Positions 1-8,827 of a stretch of 64,000 nucleotides of DNA are shown piece after piece. The stretch covers positions 2,728,001 through 2,792,000 of the forward strand of contig NZ_CP070225.1 of NCBI RefSeq assembly GCF_021631985.1, given 5' to 3'. The notes beneath the pieces are model-generated. The model worked only from the letters and a program-made list of their open reading frames with translations. It searched no databases and was not told where the DNA came from. The DNA comes from Sandaracinus amylolyticus. Lineage in GTDB: Bacteria > Myxococcota_A > Polyangia > Polyangiales > Sandaracinaceae. The stretch's first letter is position 1. Each line of letters opens with the position of its first letter. The translations under genes and the position numbers were made by a program.

Positions 1-2
1 AG

Positions 3-1664
3 TGGATCGAGCTCCTCGCATCGGAGGCGCGCGACGCGGCCTCGATCGCGGTCGAGGAAGGCATCGTGCGCGCGATCGCGCCGCTGCCCACGAGCGTGTC
101 GAGCACCGCGCGCAACCGCGTCGGCGCGCGCCTCGGGCAGCTGCGCGCGGGCGATCGCGCGATGCTCACGACCGCGGCCGCCATCGAGCCGCCGATCTCG
201 GTCGATCTGCTGTGCGCGGTCGAGGGCCTCGTCGGCAACACGGGCCTGCCGCCGCTGCGACGTCTGCTCGCACGCCGTCTGCTCGTCGCGAACGAGCGCG
301 ACCCGAACGAGCACGAGCCGATCGGGCGCTGGGGCGGTGACGACGTCGCGGCCTCGCGCCCCGAGCGCGTGTCGTTCCCCGGCGCGATGATCGCGCGGGC
401 GGTGCGCGACGCGCTCGATCCGCAGGACCAGCGCCGCCTCCACGCGCGCATCGTCGCGACGCTGGAGCGCATCGGCGCGGCGTCGACCCCCGAGGGAATG
501 CGTCGCCTCGCGTTCCACGCCGCGCGATCGTTCGATCGCCGTCGCGCGCCCGAGTACCTCGAGGAGGTCGCGGCGCACGCCGAGTCGAAGGGCGCACCGA
601 GCGAAGCTGCAGACGCGCTCGCCGAGGCCGCGCGCGTGCTGCGCGAGGAGGGCGACGATCGCGAGGGCGATCGCGGCGTGGAGCTCACGCTGCGCGCTGC
701 GCGCCTCGCGATGCAGGGTGGGCACATCGATCGTGCGCGCGCGCTCCTCGACGAGCTCGCGGGCTCGCACGGGACCCACGGTCGCTCTGCGACGCGCATC
801 GCGATCGCGCTCGCGCGCGCCGAGGCAGCGATGTGCGCGGATCGCGCGGCGGAGGCGGTCGCCGCGCTCGAGGAGATCGACCCGGTGCTCGTCGAGGCAC
901 CGATCGCGTCGCTTGCAGCGGTGCGTCTCTCGTCGGGGCGCGCGTTGATCGAGCTCGGCCGCACCGAGGACGCGATCGCGATGCTCGTCGAGGCGGTCGC
1001 GGCGTTCCGCGAGGCGAACGACGGCGCGGGCCGTGGTCACGCGCTCGCCGTGCTCGCGCTCGCCGAAGCGCGCGCCGATCGTGCGCGCGCCGCGGACGAC
1101 ACCGCCGAAGAGGCGCTCGCGGTCGCGGCGCGGCTGGGGCACGCGGATCTTCGCTACGCAGCGCTCGCCGCGATGGGCGCGGCCGAAGAGGCCGCGGGCG
1201 ATCTCGCCGGTGCTGCCGCGCGCACCCACGAGGCGCTCGAGGTCGCGACGCATGCCGGCATGGACGCAGAGCTGCCGGTCGCGTCCCTGCGCGCCGCGCT
1301 CGCGTCGCTGCGCGCCGGCGCGGGCGTCGAGGCCGCCCAGCGCGCCGAGCAAGCGATCCGCCTCGCCCGAAAGCGCAGGCTCGAGCGCATCGTGCTCCTC
1401 GGGAGCGCAGTGCAGGCCACCATCGCCGTGCAGGAGCACCCGGACGCATCGTTCGTTCCTGCGATCGTGCGCGCGATCGATCGCCTCGAGGCGATCGGCC
1501 GCCCGGCCGAGGCGGCGCTCGCGGTGGAGCTGCTCGCGATCGCGCATCGCGCGCTCGGCGACGAAGGCGCGGCGGGCCGCGCGCGCTCTCGTGGCGCGGA
1601 TCTCGCGCGTCGTGCGGGATGGCTCTCGCTCGCGCACGCGCTGGAGCGCGCTGCGTCGTCGTGA
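3..1664 (+). CDS. C-terminal part of a regulatory ATPase/kinase with TPR-like repeats (5' truncated)
   Basis: The reading frame is open from the first bases of the window, so the true start lies upstream. The visible part begins with a winged-helix-like stretch typical of the region after an AAA/STAND ATPase core (hydrophobic AAAIEPPISVDLLCAVEG around residue 60). About 400 residues of Ala/Glu/Arg-rich helical pairs follow and look like degenerate TPR repeats. This layout is common in myxobacterial Ser/Thr kinases or adenylate-cyclase-like proteins carrying an AAA_16 ATPase plus TPRs. No kinase or P-loop motif is visible inside the window, so the catalytic part is inferred only. It is followed by about 100 bp before the S1 protein gene. 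Confidence 0.55.
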   Translation, partial: WIELLASEARDAASIAVEEGIVRAIAPLPTSVSSTARNRVGARLGQLRAGDRAMLTTAAAIEPPISVDLLCAVEGLVGNTGLPPLRRLLARRLLVANERDPNEHEPIGRWGGDDVAASRPERVSFPGAMIARAVRDALDPQDQRRLHARIVATLERIGAASTPEGMRRLAFHAARSFDRRRAPEYLEEVAAHAESKGAPSEAADALAEAARVLREEGDDREGDRGVELTLRAARLAMQGGHIDRARALLDELAGSHGTHGRSATRIAIALARAEAAMCADRAAEAVAALEEIDPVLVEAPIASLAAVRLSSGRALIELGRTEDAIAMLVEAVAAFREANDGAGRGHALAVLALAEARADRARAADDTAEEALAVAARLGHADLRYAALAAMGAAEEAAGDLAGAAARTHEALEVATHAGMDAELPVASLRAALASLRAGAGVEAAQRAEQAIRLARKRRLERIVLLGSAVQATIAVQEHPDASFVPAIVRAIDRLEAIGRPAEAALAVELLAIAHRALGDEGAAGRARSRGADLARRAGWLSLAHALERAASS

Positions 1665-1703
1665 GCGCGCGCGATCGCGTGCACGATCTCGCGCGATCGC
1701 CGT

Positions 1704-1732
1704 TTGACTCCGAAACGACTGCAACTTAGTCT
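1704..1732 (+). promoter_or_regulatory. Candidate sigma-70 promoter of the S1-domain protein gene
   Basis: A -35 box TTGACT (1704-1709) is followed by a 17-nt spacer and TAGTCT (1727-1732). The local sequence is less GC-rich than its surroundings, and the predicted start site near 1740 leaves a leader of about 30 nt before the ATG at 1771. The -35 box is strong and the -10 box is weak. Confidence 0.45.
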
Positions 1733-1770
1733 GCCGGCCCCGCCGAGACCGTGCGGAACAGGCGCGAGCG

Positions 1771-3960
1771 ATGACGGAAGAGAACGGTACCGTGACCACG
1801 ACCGACGGCGGTGAGCGCAACGCTCCTCCGGCCGACAACGCGCCCGAGCGCGAGCGCACCGAGGCGATCGCGGTCGAGGCGCAGCAGCAGACGCAGGCGA
1901 GCGCCGAGGAGCAGGGCGAGGCCGACGCGGGCGAAGGCGACGAGTCGGAGGGCGAGGGCGAAGCCACCGCCGAAGGCCAGCCCGGCGCCGAGGGCGCGAA
2001 GCGCAAGCGTCGTCGTCGTCGCCGCAAGAAGGGCGCTGGCGACACGTCGGCGGGCCAGGTCGCAGCCGAGGGCGCGACCGGCGAGGGCGCGCCCGAAGGC
2101 GCGCAGCCCCAGGCGCCTCGCGAGCCGAAGAAGGAGCCGCACCTCCCGTTCGCGCGCTTCTTCGAGGGACGTGATCGCGGCGATCGCCGCCACGCGTTCT
2201 CTGTCGGCGAGATCGTCGCGGGACGCGTCCAGCGCGTCGAGCACGGCGCGTCGGTGATCGACCTCTTCGGCAAGGCGACGGCGTTCGCGCTCGCGAACGA
2301 GCCGCGCGAGGTCCCGATGCCCGCGCCGGGCACCGAGCCCGCGGAGACCGAGGAGAGTGAAGAGGCAGCGAGCGCGAACCTCGCGCAGGTCGGCGACGCG
2401 GCCGCGCACTTCGAGGGCGCGGTCGGGATGCCGGCGAGCGAGGCGCTCCCCGAGGCCCCCGCGCCCGAGGGCGAGGAGCCGGTGGGCCCGGGCCCCGATG
2501 GCATCTGGGGCACCGCGGACGACGCGCCGGCGCCGGTCGAGGCGGAGCGCGTCGCGGCGGCTGCGCACGAGCTCTCGGCGATGGGCGGCCCGCAGGAGGA
2601 AGGTCATCCTCCGAGCGCGAGCGAGGCCGGCGGCGTGGAAGCGCCCGAAGAGGCCGCGCCCGAGGCGCCCGAGGAAGAGGCCCCGCTGCTCGAGGTGGGG
2701 ACGATCTTCCGCGGTCGCGTCGCGGCCGTCGCGGAGAGCGGCCACGTCGCGATCCACAACAAGCTCGCGACCCGCGCCGAGGCGCGCCTCAAGCTCGCGA
2801 AGGCGCGCGAGGAGCACCGCCGCGTGTGGGGCCTCGTGTACGGCTTCAACCGCGGTGGCTTCGACGTGCTCGTCGAGGGCGTTCGCGCGTTCTGCCCGGT
2901 CTCGGGCATGACGACCGAGCACCTCGAGGATCCCGAGACGCAGCTCGGCCGCCGCCTCGAGTTCTCGGTGCAGCAGGCGAAGAGCGGCCATCAGGGCATC
3001 GTCGTCTCGCGCCGCTCGATCCTCGAGAAGGAAGCGCGCAAGCGCGCGAAGGAGCTGCGCCGCTCGCTGCAGCCCGGCCAGCGCCTCAAGGGCCGCGTCA
3101 CGCAGGTGCGCGACTTCGGCGTGTTCGTCGACCTCGGCGGCGTCGAGGGCCTCGTGCACATGAGCGAGCTCTCGTGGGATCGCGCGGTTCGTCCGAGCGA
3201 CGCCGCGAGGCCCGGCGACGAGGTCGAGGTGCAGGTGCTGCGCGTGACCGAGCCGCAGGGCCGCAAGGACCGCGACGGTCGCATCGCGCTCTCGCTCAAG
3301 GCGCTCGCTGCGGACCCGTGGGACGTGCACCTGCAGGGCCTCGAAGAGGGCCAGGCGCGCAAGGGCAAGGTCACGCGCACCGCGGAGTTCGGTGCGTTCG
3401 TCGAGCTCGCGCCGGGCGTCGAGGGCCTGCTCCACGTGACGGAGCTCGGGCGCGATCTCAAGCACGCGAACGAGCGCATCAAGGAAGGCGAAGAGGTCTT
3501 CGTCGTCGTCGAGCGTCTCGACAAGCGCGCGCGCCGCATCTCGCTCTCGAAGATGAGCGATGCCGACGCGAGGGCGTTCCAGGAAGGTCAGCTCGAGACG
3601 GGCGGCGGCGGCAAGGTCGTGCGTCCGGGCGCGAACCTCAAGGTCAAGGTCGAGCGCGTCGAGTCCGGCGGCCTGCACGTGCAGGTCGAGGGCGTGCTGG
3701 GGCGTCGCGGCCGCGGGTTCATCCCGAACGTCGAGATGGCGACCGAGCGCGGCACCGATCACCGCAAGAAGTTCCCGCCGGGCACCGAGCTCGACGTGAA
3801 GGTGATCGGCACGGATCGCGACGGCGGCCTGCGCCTGTCGCGCAAGGCGCTCCAGCAGGACGAGGAGCGCCGCGCGATCCAGGACTACCGCAAGGACGCG
3901 GCGCGGAAGGGCTTCGGCACCTTCGGCGACCTGCTGAAGAGCAAGCTCGGGAAGCGCTGA
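1771..3960 (+). CDS. S1-domain RNA-binding protein (ribosomal protein S1-like), acidic N-terminus
   Basis: This 729-aa protein has several S1 (OB-fold) modules and probably binds RNA in translation or RNA turnover. Modules start near residues 146, 308, 435, 526 and 621. The third and fourth are the most canonical (RDFGVFVDLGGVEGLVHMSE and AEFGAFVELAPGVEGLLHVTE-like cores). The first ~135 residues are low-complexity Glu/Ala/Gly with a basic KRKRRRRRRK patch. A second acidic linker (about 190-300) contains GPDGIWGTADD, a motif more typical of secreted calcium-binding proteins. It is longer and more irregular than a standard ribosomal S1, so it may be a paralogue. The gene ends at a strong hairpin terminator. 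Confidence 0.85.
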   Translation: MTEENGTVTTTDGGERNAPPADNAPERERTEAIAVEAQQQTQASAEEQGEADAGEGDESEGEGEATAEGQPGAEGAKRKRRRRRRKKGAGDTSAGQVAAEGATGEGAPEGAQPQAPREPKKEPHLPFARFFEGRDRGDRRHAFSVGEIVAGRVQRVEHGASVIDLFGKATAFALANEPREVPMPAPGTEPAETEESEEAASANLAQVGDAAAHFEGAVGMPASEALPEAPAPEGEEPVGPGPDGIWGTADDAPAPVEAERVAAAAHELSAMGGPQEEGHPPSASEAGGVEAPEEAAPEAPEEEAPLLEVGTIFRGRVAAVAESGHVAIHNKLATRAEARLKLAKAREEHRRVWGLVYGFNRGGFDVLVEGVRAFCPVSGMTTEHLEDPETQLGRRLEFSVQQAKSGHQGIVVSRRSILEKEARKRAKELRRSLQPGQRLKGRVTQVRDFGVFVDLGGVEGLVHMSELSWDRAVRPSDAARPGDEVEVQVLRVTEPQGRKDRDGRIALSLKALAADPWDVHLQGLEEGQARKGKVTRTAEFGAFVELAPGVEGLLHVTELGRDLKHANERIKEGEEVFVVVERLDKRARRISLSKMSDADARAFQEGQLETGGGGKVVRPGANLKVKVERVESGGLHVQVEGVLGRRGRGFIPNVEMATERGTDHRKKFPPGTELDVKVIGTDRDGGLRLSRKALQQDEERRAIQDYRKDAARKGFGTFGDLLKSKLGKR

Positions 3961-3968
3961 TCGCGCTT

Positions 3969-4010
3969 GCGCGAGGGCCGGCTGTGCAGTAAGTAGCCGG
4001 TCCCTCGCGC
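3969..4010 (+). terminator. Hairpin terminator after the S1-domain gene
   Basis: The arms GCGCGAGGG/CCCTCGCGC and CCGGCT/AGCCGG form a 15-bp stem with one bulged T and an 11-nt loop, starting 8 nt after the stop codon. There is no T-run, which is common in high-GC genomes. Confidence 0.7.
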
Positions 4011-4030
4011 AGCACCAAGCGAGCGGAATC

Positions 4031-4102
4031 GGGCGTTTAACTCAGTGGTAGAGTGCCACCTTCACACGGTGGAAGTCGCTGGTTCAAATCCAGCAACGCC
4101 CA
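4031..4102 (+). tRNA. tRNA-Val (anticodon CAC)
   Basis: The cloverleaf can be drawn fully. The acceptor arms are GGGCGTT (4031-4037) and AACGCCC (4095-4101) with discriminator A at 4102. The anticodon stem is CCACC/GGTGG with loop TTCACAC, so CAC lies at 4063-4065. The T-arm is GCTGG-TTCAAAT-CCAGC. CCA is not encoded. It lies between two hairpin terminators, so it is probably transcribed on its own. Confidence 0.96.
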
Positions 4103-4140
4103 GATAGAACACGCAGTTCTTAGAAGGAACGCAGTGAATA

Positions 4141-4175
4141 GGGCTCGTAGCGTCAGCTACGGGCCCTTCGCTTTT
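4141..4175 (+). terminator. Rho-independent terminator after tRNA-Val
   Basis: The stem GGGCTCGTAGC/GCTACGGGCCC has 11 pairs with one G-T wobble and a GTCA tetraloop. It is followed by TTCGCTTTT, a clear U-rich tail. Confidence 0.85.
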
Positions 4176-4186
4176 CCGTCGTTCGA

Positions 4187-4534
4187 TCACGCGTCGCGCG
4201 CGAGCACCGGCACGTCCTCGATGCGCGTGAAGACGAGCGCGCCGCGCGCGCGGAACCGCTCGACCTCGTCGTCCGCGCCCTTCGACGGACCACCGACGCG
4301 CAGCACCGCGTCGCAGCGCTCGGTGAGCGCGAGCGAGACCGGCATCATCAGCTCGTCGAACCGCTCCGCACCCGCCACCGCGATCATCGGCAGCGCCATG
4401 TTCACGCCGATGATCGGCACGTGACCGCGCCGGAAGACCTCGATCGCCGCCTCGTTCATCACGTCGAGGTTGCGCTGCCGGTCCGCGTCGGTGCGCGCGC
4501 CGGACGTGTAGGGCCCCGAGACCATGATCCACAT
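4187..4534 (-). CDS. DUF4406 (nucleoside 2-deoxyribosyltransferase-like) protein
   Basis: This 115-aa protein opens with MVSGPYTSGARTDADRQRN, the Rossmann-like strand and loop typical of DUF4406 and the nucleoside-2-deoxyribosyltransferase superfamily. It continues with GHVPIIGVNMALPM and CDAVLRVGGPSKGADDEV, which match the family's second half and its nucleotide/sugar-binding loop. The biochemical role of DUF4406 is not established. It lies 30 bp downstream of the PAP2 phosphatase gene on the same strand and is probably co-transcribed with it. Confidence 0.8.
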   Translation of the reverse strand: MWIMVSGPYTSGARTDADRQRNLDVMNEAAIEVFRRGHVPIIGVNMALPMIAVAGAERFDELMMPVSLALTERCDAVLRVGGPSKGADDEVERFRARGALVFTRIEDVPVLARDA

Positions 4535-4564
4535 GGTCGAGCCGTACGCGCTCGACGCGCGCGA

Positions 4565-5278
4565 TCACCCCGGCGCTTCGTGCGCTTGCTCGTGGGCCTC
4601 TTCGACGGTCTCCACCGTGCCGCGACGCTGGAGCACCGTCATCGCGGTCCAGCAGAAGAGCGCCCACGCGAGCCCGAGCGTCCATCCCGCGAGCACGTCG
4701 CTCGGGAAGTGCACCCCGAGCGCGATCCGGCTGAGCCCCACGAGCACCGTGAGGAGCGCCGCGACCCCGACGATGTACGCGCGCAGCCGGCGTCGCTCGA
4801 CGAGCCGCGCGAGCAGCGCGGCGAGCGTGAGGTACACGACCGCCGAGAGCGCCGAGTGCCCGCTCGGAAAGCTCGTCGTGCTCACGATCGCATCCGCGAC
4901 CAGCCGCGGTCGCTCGCGCGCGAAGAGCTCCTTCAGCAAGAAGGTCCACGCGGTGCCCCCGAGCGCCGCCACGAGCACCAGCACGAGCGCGCGATGCAGC
5001 CGCGAGAGCGCGAGGAAGCCGACCACCGCGGTGGTGACCAGCGTCAGCACGGTGATCGATCCCAGCGCCGTCACGTCGCGCGCGATCTCCGCGAGCGTCG
5101 TCGAGCCCGCGACCTCGCGCGGCGCGTCGGGCTCGCGCACCAGGCGCAGCACCGCGTCGTCGAAGACCTGCGTGTCCCCCTCGCCGACCTCGTCCGCGAC
5201 CCACGCGAAGACCCAGAGCGACGAGACGGTCGCGAGCATCACGAGGAGCAAGCGCAGATCGGTCGGTCGCAGCTTCAT
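4565..5278 (-). CDS. PAP2-family membrane phosphatase
   Basis: This 237-aa integral membrane protein has about six hydrophobic segments and all three signature motifs of acid phosphatase/lipid phosphate phosphatases: KELFARERP (KX6RP type), SFPSGHS, and SRIALGVHFPSDVLAG (SRX5HX3D). Such proteins dephosphorylate undecaprenyl pyrophosphate, phosphatidate or phosphatidylglycerol phosphate on the outer face of the inner membrane; the substrate here cannot be told. The ATG at 5278 (MKLRPTD) was chosen because the hydrophobic region starts directly after it and the longer reading frame upstream encodes only Arg-rich noise. Confidence 0.9.
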   Translation of the reverse strand: MKLRPTDLRLLLVMLATVSSLWVFAWVADEVGEGDTQVFDDAVLRLVREPDAPREVAGSTTLAEIARDVTALGSITVLTLVTTAVVGFLALSRLHRALVLVLVAALGGTAWTFLLKELFARERPRLVADAIVSTTSFPSGHSALSAVVYLTLAALLARLVERRRLRAYIVGVAALLTVLVGLSRIALGVHFPSDVLAGWTLGLAWALFCWTAMTVLQRRGTVETVEEAHEQAHEAPG

Positions 5279-5351
5279 GCGCGACCTCGTCGTCGTGCGA
5301 GCGCCACACGCTCGCTCATGGGCGCGGCAGCGCAGCGCGCCAAACCAGATG

Positions 5352-5392
5352 CTCGGCGAGGCGTGCGATCCGTGACCGCACGCCTCGCCGAG
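5352..5392. repeat. Perfect 16-bp inverted repeat (9-nt loop) between divergent genes
   Basis: The arms are CTCGGCGAGGCGTGCG at 5352-5367 and its exact reverse complement at 5377-5392, around the loop ATCCGTGAC. It lies between the divergently transcribed PAP2 (-) and Kelch (+) genes. Neither side has a T-run. It may be an operator, a leader structure or a mobile-repeat remnant. The rest of the 5279-5541 intergenic region holds no gene I can support. Confidence 0.8.
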
Positions 5393-5541
5393 GGTGATTG
5401 GTGGCGTGGCACCGCGCCGTGTCCTGGCCAGGCGCCCCGGTGCTCGCCGCGCATTCAACTAGCCGCAGCTCACGGTGACGACAAGCGACGCGTCCGCGAC
5501 GTGCGGGCGACGGCTCTCGGGCGTGTGATAGGGTCGCCGTC

Positions 5542-7506
5542 GTGCGCTTCGTTCGTTGCCTCGCGCCCGCACCGTTCACCCTCGCCATGCTCGCTCTCGC
5601 GGTCGGGTGCGGCGGTGGAGAGCGCGCAGATCTCCGCATCGAGCTCGCCGCCACACCCGAGCCGGGCAGCACCGACGGCGATCGCCAGTGCGATCCAGGC
5701 TCGCCCGCAGCGCTGCCCGCCGAGGTCGATTGCGTGACCGTGACCGCGTGCCGGCGCGAGGGCGCGAGCTGCCTGCCGATCGACGTGCTGCGCCCGTCCG
5801 ACTCGCGCGATGCGCGCACGACCGAGCTGCGCTTCCCCCGCGAAGGCAGCGGCGGTGATCTCGCGTTCGACGTCGCGCTCGAAGACGGCGCGGACTACGA
5901 GATCGAGCTGCGCGCGTACGCGGGCGGCGTGCCCTACGCGCGCGGTCGCGCCGAGGGCGTGCGCGCGGGGCAGCGCACGATCCGGGTGCGGCTCGAGCCC
6001 TACGGCGTGTGGTCGTGCGCGCCGCCGCGCGACGACGGCAGCGCACCGCTCGCGCGCGCGCTGCACGCCGCGGTCGCGGTGCCCAACGGCGACGTGCTGC
6101 TCGTCGGCGGCGTGACCGGCGAGTCGGTGCAGGCGCTCTCGGTCGAGGGCGGCGCGCTGCTGCAGCGCACGGTCGAGGTCTACGACGCGTCCGAGGCGCG
6201 CTTCGTCGAGATCGACGTGACCGATCACGACGGCAGCGAGGGCGTCGGCGCGGTGTTCCATCGCGCGCTCTTCCTCGACACGCTCGCCGACGGTCGATAC
6301 CGCGTGCGCGTGATCGGCGGCTTCACCTCGCGCGATCAGCCCGGCGCGCGCTTCGACGCGATCCAGGGCCTCACGAACTACAGCTCGCCGATGCTGCCCG
6401 GCGCGCGCGCCGAGCGGCGCGACTCGGTCGATCTCCTCTACGACCCGCGCTCGCGCGCGATCGAGGTGCAGCTCGTCGACCCCGGCGCGGTCCAGCGCGC
6501 GGGCATGAACGGCGTGAGCGAGCCCGATGCATCGGGGCTCGTCGTCGTCGCGCTCGGACTGCTCGACGGAGGCGGCACGGCGCTCCGTCCGAGCCCGATG
6601 ATCTCGGGCCAGTGGTACTCGCTCGCGCGCCAGGTCTCGCCGGGCGTCACCGCGATGCCGATGCTCGCGCCGCGCTTCGGGCACACCGCGTCGCGCCTCT
6701 CCGACGCGAGCGTGCTCGTGTGGGGCGGCGACGTGACGCAGCCGACGATCGAGGACGTCGCAGCGAACGCGGGCGAGGTGCTCGGGAGCGGTGCGCGTGC
6801 GGTCGCGAGCGTGCCCGACCTCCCGCCCGCGACGGCGTTCCACACCGCGACCCCGATCCGCGGTGGCGTGTTGATCGCCGGCGGCATGGAGATCGCGCCG
6901 GTCGCGGGCATGTCGGGCGGCGTGAGCACCACGGCGTCCACGCGCCCGCTCACGGTGATCGTGGAGGACGGCGCAGACGGAACGCTGCGCGGCGTGCCGG
7001 TGAGCTACGACGCGACCGCGTGGCCCACGCCGAGCATCCACGCCTCCACCGCGCTGCCCGGCGGGGCGGTGATGGTGAGCGGCGGCGCGCTCCGCACGAT
7101 GCCCGCGGGCGCGCCCTCTCCCTCGCACCTCTGGGCGAGCGACGCGGTGCTGCTCGTGTCTCGCGACGAGGCCGACGCGTACGTCGCGAGCACGCTCGCG
7201 CCGATGATCGGGCCGCGCTGGGGCCACGCCATCGCGCCGCTCTCCGGCGGGCGCGTGTTGGTCACCGGCGGCTTCGTGCGCGAGGGCGGCACGCTGCGCG
7301 CGATCTCGAGCGGCGAGACGTTCATCGTCGACCCGCCTCCGCCGCCGATCGCGAGCTGCGAGGCCCAGACCAACGGCGACGGGGGCACGCGCGACGGCGG
7401 CCAGGGCGACGACGCGTCGATCGCCCCCGACGCGACCATCTCCGACGACGCGAGCGTGCCTTCGGAGGACGCCGGGATCCCGCCCGCGGACGACGCTGGC
7501 GTGTGA
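5542..7506 (+). CDS. Secreted Kelch-repeat lipoprotein with Asp-rich tail
   Basis: This 654-aa protein has a signal sequence ending in AVGC (Cys23), so it is probably a lipoprotein. From residue ~170 it contains at least five Kelch-type blades, each with an [AH]-A/T...G-VL-V-GG pattern (GDVLLVGG, SVLVWGGD, GVLIAGGME, GAVMVSGGA, GRVLVTGGF), consistent with a beta-propeller. The C-terminus is a low-complexity Asp/Gly/Ala tail (about 615-654), common in cell-surface proteins of large myxobacteria. GTG at 5542 was chosen because the signal peptide begins there. Function unknown; probably surface binding or scaffolding. Confidence 0.8.
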   Translation: MRFVRCLAPAPFTLAMLALAVGCGGGERADLRIELAATPEPGSTDGDRQCDPGSPAALPAEVDCVTVTACRREGASCLPIDVLRPSDSRDARTTELRFPREGSGGDLAFDVALEDGADYEIELRAYAGGVPYARGRAEGVRAGQRTIRVRLEPYGVWSCAPPRDDGSAPLARALHAAVAVPNGDVLLVGGVTGESVQALSVEGGALLQRTVEVYDASEARFVEIDVTDHDGSEGVGAVFHRALFLDTLADGRYRVRVIGGFTSRDQPGARFDAIQGLTNYSSPMLPGARAERRDSVDLLYDPRSRAIEVQLVDPGAVQRAGMNGVSEPDASGLVVVALGLLDGGGTALRPSPMISGQWYSLARQVSPGVTAMPMLAPRFGHTASRLSDASVLVWGGDVTQPTIEDVAANAGEVLGSGARAVASVPDLPPATAFHTATPIRGGVLIAGGMEIAPVAGMSGGVSTTASTRPLTVIVEDGADGTLRGVPVSYDATAWPTPSIHASTALPGGAVMVSGGALRTMPAGAPSPSHLWASDAVLLVSRDEADAYVASTLAPMIGPRWGHAIAPLSGGRVLVTGGFVREGGTLRAISSGETFIVDPPPPPIASCEAQTNGDGGTRDGGQGDDASIAPDATISDDASVPSEDAGIPPADDAGV

Positions 7507-7593
7507 CGCCGCGCCACGTGCGCGGGCGCTCCCGACAGCCTTGACGGCGCCGAGACGTGGGTGCCAAAGACCGTGCTCCAGCACGGAGGAACC

Positions 7594-8781
7594 ATGTCGA
7601 AGCGTGAGGTCTTCATCGTCGCCGCCGCTCGCACGCCGATCGGCTCGTTCCAGGGCGCGCTCGCCGAGGTCCCGGCGGTGCGTCTCGGGGCGACCGCGAT
7701 CAGCGGAGCGCTGGCGCGCTCGGGCCTCGGCGCCGACGACGTGCAGGAGACGTACATGGGCAACGTGCTCACGGCGGGCGAGGGCCAGGCCCCGGCGCGT
7801 CAGGCCGCACGCTTCGCGGGCATCCCCGATCGCGTGCCGGCCACCACCGTCGGCAAGGTCTGCGGCTCGGGCCTCCAGGCCGTGATCCTCGGCACCAAAT
7901 CGATCCTCCTCGGCGACGCCGACGTGGTCGTCGCGGGCGGCATGGAGTCGATGAGCCAGGCGCCGTACCTGCTGCCCCAGGCGCGCGGCGGGTACCGCAT
8001 GGGCAACGGGCAGATCGTGGACTCCATGGTCCACGACGGCCTGTGGGACCCGTACAAGAACTTCCACATGGGCGTCGCGGGCGAGCTCTGCGTGAAGGAG
8101 CACGGCTTCACGCGGAAGGAGCAGGACGACTTCGCGCTCCAGTCGTACCAGCGCGCGCTCTCCGCGATGGAGAAGGGCGAGTTCGCCGCCGAGATCGCCG
8201 AGGTGCGCATCGAGGGCAAGAAGGGTGACGCCGTCGTCGTGAAGGAAGACGAGGAGCCGCGCCGCGCGAAGCTCGACAAGATGGGCTCGCTCAAGCCCGC
8301 CTTCGATCCCAAGGAGGGCACGATCACTGCGGCCAACGCGTCGAAGATCAACGACGGCGCCTCGGCGGTGATCCTCGCGAGCGGCGAGACCGTGAAGAAG
8401 AAGGGCCTCACGCCGATCGCGCGCATCGTCGGCTACGGTGCGCACGCGCAGGCGCCCGAGTGGTTCACGACGGCGCCGGTCGGCGCGATCGAGAACGCGC
8501 TCGCGCGCACCGGGCTCTCGGTCGGCGACGTCGATCTCTTCGAGGTCAACGAGGCGTTCGCCGTGGTCGCGATGGTGACCGCGAAGAAGGCGGGCATCGA
8601 TCCCGCGAAGATGAACGTGCGCGGCGGCGCGGTGGCGCTCGGTCATCCGATCGGCGCGAGCGGCGCGCGCGTGCTGACGACGCTCGTGCACGCGATGAAG
8701 GATCGCAGCGCGAAGCGCGGCCTCGCGACGCTGTGCATCGGCGGCGGCGAAGCAGTCGCGGTCATCGTCGAGCGCGTGTGA
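7594..8781 (+). CDS. Acetyl-CoA C-acetyltransferase (thiolase)
   Basis: This 395-aa thiolase condenses two acetyl-CoA to acetoacetyl-CoA or runs the reverse, in PHB/butyrate metabolism or fatty-acid degradation. The nucleophile is Cys90 (KVCGSGLQ), the conserved NEAFAVV is present, and His351 (ALGHPIGASG) and Cys381 (LCIGGGEA) complete the active site. Length and spacing match the biosynthetic-type enzyme. The ATG at 7594 has GGAGGA at 7585-7590, which rules out the GTG 33 bp upstream. A TTGACG (7541) may be a -35 box. The partner enzymes, 3-hydroxybutyryl-CoA dehydrogenase and crotonase, lie 6 kb downstream, beyond an IS110 element. Confidence 0.95.
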   Translation: MSKREVFIVAAARTPIGSFQGALAEVPAVRLGATAISGALARSGLGADDVQETYMGNVLTAGEGQAPARQAARFAGIPDRVPATTVGKVCGSGLQAVILGTKSILLGDADVVVAGGMESMSQAPYLLPQARGGYRMGNGQIVDSMVHDGLWDPYKNFHMGVAGELCVKEHGFTRKEQDDFALQSYQRALSAMEKGEFAAEIAEVRIEGKKGDAVVVKEDEEPRRAKLDKMGSLKPAFDPKEGTITAANASKINDGASAVILASGETVKKKGLTPIARIVGYGAHAQAPEWFTTAPVGAIENALARTGLSVGDVDLFEVNEAFAVVAMVTAKKAGIDPAKMNVRGGAVALGHPIGASGARVLTTLVHAMKDRSAKRGLATLCIGGGEAVAVIVERV

Positions 8782-8792
8782 GCGTGAGGAGG

Positions 8793-8819
8793 CGAGGGCG
8801 CGACCCGTTCGCGCCCTCG
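8793..8819 (+). terminator. Hairpin terminator after thiolase
   Basis: An 11-bp perfect stem CGAGGGCGCGA/TCGCGCCCTCG encloses the loop CCCGT, 12 nt after the thiolase stop codon. There is no T-run. Confidence 0.65.
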
Positions 8820-8827
8820 TGACCGTC

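Noticed and set aside
4062-4110. Minus-strand peptide reading AGFEPATS across the tRNA
   Set aside because: This is the well-known spurious translation of the reverse strand of a tRNA gene; the cloverleaf explains the sequence.
8819-8827. GTG start for the SUKH-like protein
   Set aside because: It lies in the 3' arm of the thiolase terminator hairpin and lacks a ribosome binding site; ATG at 8828 preferred, though not decisive.
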